Part shown: piece after piece, positions 59,275-64,000 of the stretch
Position numbering within the stretch: position 1 is the stretch's first letter
How the letters are laid out: each line of letters opens with the position of its first letter
Assembly (NCBI GenBank): GCA_015501075.1
Contig: JADNYJ010000159.1
Location: 1-64,000 of the forward strand
Reading direction: 5' to 3'
Source of the DNA: Gymnopilus junonius
Taxonomy: Eukaryota; Basidiomycota; Agaricomycetes; Agaricales; Galerinaceae
Length of the DNA: 64,000 bases
The notes under the pieces: generated by a model
The model's input: the letters and a program-made list of their open reading frames with translations, nothing else
Database searches by the model: none
What the model was told of the DNA's origin: nothing
Program-made: the position numbers and the translations under genes

Positions 59275-60395
59275 TTTTCTTTGGAACGTGTTACGACTGG
59301 ATCATATACGGATACCCGTGTTATATTTCTTTGTATTTTCGGACATTGTCGCCGTGGTGTATTATATTATAACTGACACTGATACTTCACTAGTCAAAAA
59401 GAACTGTACTTAATGTAGAAGACATTAACTCCTGTAGCATAGCGTACATGTACACTTCTATTTGTTGATGAACCTCCGGATTAAAACGCATGGGTATGAA
59501 TATTACTCTGCGTAATTGGTACTCTAACTCCGCCCCACTTTAGATTATGAATTGTATTTCGAATTCAGCGGACAGGAGTATAATGCGGTGCTGATTATTG
59601 AAGGGCGACTCTATGGAGGCCGAGCATCGAAAGTTCCAGACATTTAAGAGGGAATTCAATCTTCCTCCGAGGCCACGGACCGTTCATATCCTTACAGACG
59701 GGTTCTTTGAAGATTTGTTTCTTCGAATTCTCTTAACCTGCCTAGAACACGTAAATATTCCAGAGCAATGTCGACAGACAACCCAATTTCGCCTCATTGC
59801 CAATTTCCGCGGACAAAAAGATTAAGGAAGAACTTGAAGAAGGATAGTCAAATACTAATATACGGAAATTTGACAAAAAAACTTCGCGCCCCGTTCCTGA
59901 TTGGCTTCACGCTTCCTGTTAACTTGTGGAGTTCGTTTGACATGTAAATGCAATAGACTGCGAGTCCTTTTGAGAAGATCTTCCGCGTCTGGTAGGAGAA
60001 AGAATGCTTTCGATTTATGTCAGATAATTTGAGAGAAATTATGACTCTAATTGTCGTGGTGCTTTAGTCGTTGCCTCAAGTTTCGAAAGCTACAGAGACT
60101 TGCACTGTCATGAATTGCGTCGCATATCTTTGATCCATCCGTGGCTTGTCTGTAGTAGGCTTCCTGGTGTCGTGTGCAGCTACTAGGAAAGTCTCATGGA
60201 AGCCAACGACTTGCACATGTTTATGTCGTTTATTTAATTTTCTGCCTTGCTACCCGGTTTACTGCTGGAACTTTGGCTCGGGGCAGCACGAGCAGACTCG
60301 GCCCGTTACGGTTGACGCGACTGTCACGTGTATAGCTCCGTGACAAATGTGACTCAGCCTTGCTTTAGACACGTCCTCCAACACTCCTCACAACG
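59275..60395. other. intergenic, one isolated ORF
   Basis: The ORF 59613-59825 (MEAEHRKFQTFKREFNLPPR) is coding-like for 70 codons but has no partner exon or family that I can name. Nothing else seen. Confidence 0.35.
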
Positions 60396-61478
60396 ATGAC
60401 TGCCATTACACGAAATCTTCCCTGGTTTATCAAGGACTTGGGGGTGTCTATCGTTGGAGATGTGTGCATTCTTTCTCTTTCTATAATCAAAGAGCATACT
60501 TACTAGTTCTTTCTAGGATTGCTACACGTCATTGGTGGAAAATCTCGACATCGCAGATGTGAAATGTCTGAAATACTCTCTTTCCAAAGGACTGGGCATT
60601 GGTATCGTCGTGGGCGGGTCTATTATGAAAGTCCCACAAATCCTTCTTAGTGAGTTATTCTGATAATACATCTGGAAATAGATCACTGAACGGAAATGTG
60701 GGCTTCAGTTGTCAACGCGCGTTCCGCCCGTGGTTTATCTCTTGAAGCGTACATCCTTGAGACGCTGTCATACGCCATAACACTCGCCTACTCATTTAGG
60801 AACCAGTTTCCCTTTTCCACTTATGGGGAAAATCTATTCTTGACGCTGCAAAACGTCCTGATCACCCTTCTCATTATTGCGTATGCTCCGTCCAGAAGAG
60901 GTGCTCAAAAGTCGCAGACAATATCCCTCGCTGCCGTCGGCGCCATTACTTCCGGCTTTGCCCTATACGCCGTTCCGCCCTCCGCCCTGTCCTTCCTACA
61001 AATGACGACACTTCCCTTATCGCTCTTCTCCAAGCTCCCACAAATCCGCCAAAATTACCGTTCCCGGTCCACCGGCCAGCTTTCAGCCTTTGCCGTGATC
61101 AGCCAAATCGCAGGCTGTCTCGCACGTCTGTTCACCACAGCCACCGAAGTCGGTGACGCTCTCGTCTCAGCGGGCTTTGCGCTTGCTTTGATCCTCAATT
61201 TAGTGCTGGGTGCTCAACTTTGGCTGTATTGGGGTGACAAGGACGCGACTGAGGAAGTTGGATTGAAGCAGGTGCCACATTACCAGAAGGGAAAGGAGGC
61301 AGGATACCTTTCGCCAGCGTCCGCCGCCGCCGCTACGCCCCAGGTTTACCAGCCCACGGCGACTACGGGAACAAGCACCAGTACCAGCACTGCCACCCAC
61401 CGTGTCTCAACGCCACCACCACGCGCCCAGACCCCCACATCCGCGGGAGGGAGGAAGTGGGCTCGGAAAGTCGATTGA
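60396..61478 (+). CDS. MPDU1: MPDU1-type PQ-loop protein (mannose-P-dolichol utilisation)
   Basis: Exons 60396-60461, 60517-60649 and 60709-61478 join to 322 aa. The first PQ-loop is LSKGLGIGIVVGGSIMKVPQ and the second is LPLSLFSKLPQIRQNYRSRS, the two Pro-Gln repeats of the family. CYTSLVENLDIADVKCLKYS before the first matches the conserved N-terminus of MPDU1/Lec35. About seven membrane helices follow, then a long Thr/Ser/Pro-rich tail. In animals this ER protein is needed for use of dolichol-P-mannose and dolichol-P-glucose in N-glycan and GPI-anchor synthesis; the same role is likely here. Exons 1 and 2 join with an extra Asp at the junction; the acceptor is clear. No defect seen. Confidence 0.88.
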
Positions 61479-63793
61479 ATGTAATTCTTCAAGTTGTGTT
61501 TATTGTATTCTTGTATGGAAGATGTTTAGATTCGTGCTAATGTTTTTTTTATGAAATCCTTTCTTGCTATCCTCTCCTCGGTCGGTGAATATTCCTGCCC
61601 GACTTCTTCCAATCCAACGTCAACGGTAATTCTCATAATGAGCAAAGCGCACGTTGGTGCAGCGACATCTGACCCGTTCTTCTGCAGTTCTGAAAAGGTG
61701 AGCCGAATTGCTTTGGAACTGTAATGTGACTCGCGTTCTAAGGCGTACTTTTTGGTTAGCAGGTATGGTAGTCCTAGTTCTCAATTAGGGTCTGCCTAGA
61801 CTATCCGCCGACAATTAAATGACGTCTCGCGAGGGCGCTGTTCCGCCCTGTCCCATGTCGATTGCGAAGCATCACGCAATATGTATGTCCTCTCTGTCCG
61901 TTATCCTGACTCCTTCCCCCTCGGGCAGCCAGGGCACCGCTTGGGGCTTCGCTTAGCGCTATCGCAATCGCTGCCTCGGGAGTCGGTAATCATTTTCATT
62001 TCAATTCTCGACTAATCCTCTTTTGGGATCGGATCCGCGCTCTCGAGTCCTGACAATCCAGGTCGACATCATCCTCCATTGCGAGTGTCCTGTCTGTCGA
62101 GAATAAGTTTTTATCCCCTGAAGACCGGAAGCAAGCTGAACTGGAAAGTGGCGCATTGGAACTTGGAAGTGACGTGGGGTGGGCTAGTTGGCATCGCCAC
62201 ATACTAGAATATGTATAGCGTCCAAGTTTGAAATTGGTGACATTGAGGTTCTGTTTTCTGTCTTGTATTCGATTTCTTCATCATGGGCTGCATAGCACGT
62301 CAGATTAAATTCCAGAACGGGGATGCGTGTTCCAATGAACATCACTCAGGGAATCCATTCTCAACTCCGCGATATCTGACAATTTAGAGTCTTTCCGTCG
62401 AATCAGCAAATGTCAAAATCGGCTTAGGCAAGTGGGGTTCCTTCTGGCTTTGTGCATATGTTTTTTATTCTTTGCTGGGGTTCATCTCCGAACGCACCGA
62501 CCGGCTGACATCTGATGATTTCTCACTGGCGTTTCCAGAAATAGATTTTAATTTACCAGGTACGCAGGAAGCTTTCAACTTTGTGACAGGTGCGTTGAGC
62601 GATGCCGATGTTGACGCTTGTCATTTTTATTTTATTTTTATTGGAAGAGGGGGGTATGTATGTTTTCATCTGTGACAATCCATTGACAGAACCTTCACCT
62701 CGGGAAACGCAAACTTAGATTCAAATGGTGGCTCCCAGCCCATAACTGGCTTTTGCCGTATTATGGACGTTATTCCTTCCTTTCTCCCGCGTCCTCCGAC
62801 CTTCTCGTCGAAATAAGATGTTGTTTTCGTAAGTCCTGTCATCTTAGAACCACATTCTTACTTCACAGAAAAATAGACCAGGTATCGCCGGCGGCGATCA
62901 TTATCAAATGTATCAAAACTTTCTCATGTCTGGAAATCTGAGCATGAGGAGAGAGGGCGAACAGCTGAAACTTTTGGCTTTGAAGTTGGGGAGCGATTGG
63001 ACAGGCAGGTGTCAAAGCAAGCTGGTAGTTACGCAGAGAACAGAGCCGAATAACGTATACACGGTTACGAAGAACAATGGGCGACAAATACAGTAACGAT
63101 GAGGTTGATACGACTGTGCGAGAGAACAAGGACGATTTATTTACTTTACTACGAAAGCGGATCGACAAGTGAATGATGCGATGGGAGGTGGAAGATGACA
63201 TAAAACTGTGACAAATGGGAAAAAAGCGGATATATACTCAAAACTCAGATTTGCGACGAACATGGAGGAGGATGAAAAAAGAAGTTCTAGTGTACGTATG
63301 AGGTTTCCAAGAAAAAATATGTTCCAAGAAGATTCGATGTCGTGTGCAGGCAGCATGGGAATGGGAAAAAACGCCACTTCGGTGGCGATCTAACAAAGTC
63401 CATTTGAATGTCCAAGATGACGGAGAATGGCGAGAGCATATGCAAAAACGCGGGGAAAAAGAAAACATGGGAAAACATACAGAGAAATGGGTAACCGAAC
63501 CGTAGGAAACATATACATGCAGAATATAAAATAATATGAGGAGTGGGAATGGGCGTTTTGGATATACTTGAGCCGGAGAGAAACGGAGATGGCGAGCAGG
63601 TGATGAATAGATATGTAATGGTGGAATAACGTTTGGTTGAATGCAGCTGACGTCGGATTGAGTGAACGTTTCGCTCTGAAAGGTGGGGTTGGGCTGCGGA
63701 AATGTCAAATAAGAGGGAGTTGGGGATTAAAGTAAATTAAATGATTCTCCTTACCTGTGATTATATTTTGGCACTGTAGAGTGGGTGATTACC
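61479..63793. other. 2.3-kb region without a supported gene
   Basis: 3' flank of the MPDU1-type gene and 3' flank of the next gene. Long ORFs near 63141-63708 overlap on opposite strands and lack motifs, so I treat them as chance. Confidence 0.45.
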
Positions 63794-64000
63794 TTAGTCA
63801 ACTAGGCGCAGAATATCTCCCTCAAACACGACCCGCCCTTTCTCCTTCATGGACTGTACGGCCCGCGCGACTTCGGACGTGTCAAAATCTTCGTGCTTGT
63901 CCTGCGGCATGGCAGCGTTGAGGTACGCCAACAGGGCAGAGATGGACATCTCATCCGACGCCTCGTACGTGGTGGCGAACAGGTACTCAACGGAACCGAA
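63794..64000 (-). CDS. 3' end of a conserved-looking protein (rest outside window)
   Basis: The last 68 codons before the TAA at 63796-63794 are visible; the frame is open to the window edge. They read FGSVEYLFATTYEASDEMSI, SALLAYLNAAMPQD and, at the end, GRVVFEGDILRLVD. Alternating helices followed by a hairpin suggest a winged-helix fold, as at the C-terminus of MCM3-like replication proteins or other DNA-binding subunits. I cannot name it from this piece. Confidence 0.45.
   Translation of the reverse strand, partial: FGSVEYLFATTYEASDEMSISALLAYLNAAMPQDKHEDFDTSEVARAVQSMKEKGRVVFEGDILRLVD

Noticed and set aside
62863..63708. Overlapping long ORFs on the minus strand
   Set aside because: Mixed Ser/His/Phe composition without motifs, overlapping frames on both strands; treated as chance.
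1..64000. CRISPR arrays, operons, ribosome-binding sites
   Set aside because: The gene structure is eukaryotic; no regularly spaced repeat array is present.

Overview
The window looks like a chromosome piece from a mushroom-forming basidiomycete (Agaricomycetes). Genes are broken by many 45-75 bp introns with GT...AG ends. Several families are typical of that group: 7-TM-type membrane proteins, hydrophobins, fungal glutathione transferases and F-box proteins. Gene density is modest and repeats and decayed genes are common. All exon coordinates come from reading splice sites and frames by eye, without alignments.

Layout. 1-3.9 kb: 3' end of a membrane protein, a hydrophobin relic, a frameshifted conserved gene and a spliced helical protein. 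4.1-12.65 kb: an 8.2 kb Ty3/Gypsy LTR retrotransposon on the minus strand with two 816-bp LTRs. It carries an intron-containing gene in antisense, and one LTR supplies a start codon to a flanking ORF. 12.65-16.0 kb: two direct copies of a ~0.92 kb repeat; one is interrupted by a 956-bp hAT-like inverted-repeat element with an 8-bp target duplication, and the other preserves the empty site. 16-19.8 kb: no convincing gene. 19.8-26.5 kb: a secreted M35-like metalloprotease with an internal stop, an F-box protein, an inverted partial F-box/LRR-like pseudogene, and two tandem glutathione transferase genes (one frameshifted, one intact).

26.5-31 kb is mostly non-coding. 31.1-32.65 kb holds the longer relative of the F-box/LRR-like pseudogene. 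33.8-35.1 kb is a six-exon membrane protein. 38.5-39.6 kb is a secreted ricin-B-type lectin with a late frameshift. 39.9-40.8 kb is a flavin-binding split-barrel protein, also frameshifted. 41.3-44.3 kb is a sugar transporter read as 26 exons, with 12- and 8-nt microexons and two GC-AG introns. 45.7-46.8 kb is a diverged tandem duplication. 47.2 and 56.1 kb carry small cysteine-rich secreted proteins. 50.7-52.8 kb is a Mef2/Rlm1-type MADS-box transcription factor. 58.6 kb is a single-pass membrane protein with a Tyr/Asn/Gly/Pro-rich tail. 60.4-61.5 kb is an MPDU1-type PQ-loop protein needed for dolichol-linked sugar use. The right edge holds the 3' end of another gene.

The genes do not form an obvious cluster or pathway. 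The strongest themes are nested mobile elements (Gypsy, hAT-like, direct repeats) and the number of otherwise well-conserved genes carrying one or two 1-2-nt frameshifts. The latter is either real decay or indel error in the assembly.
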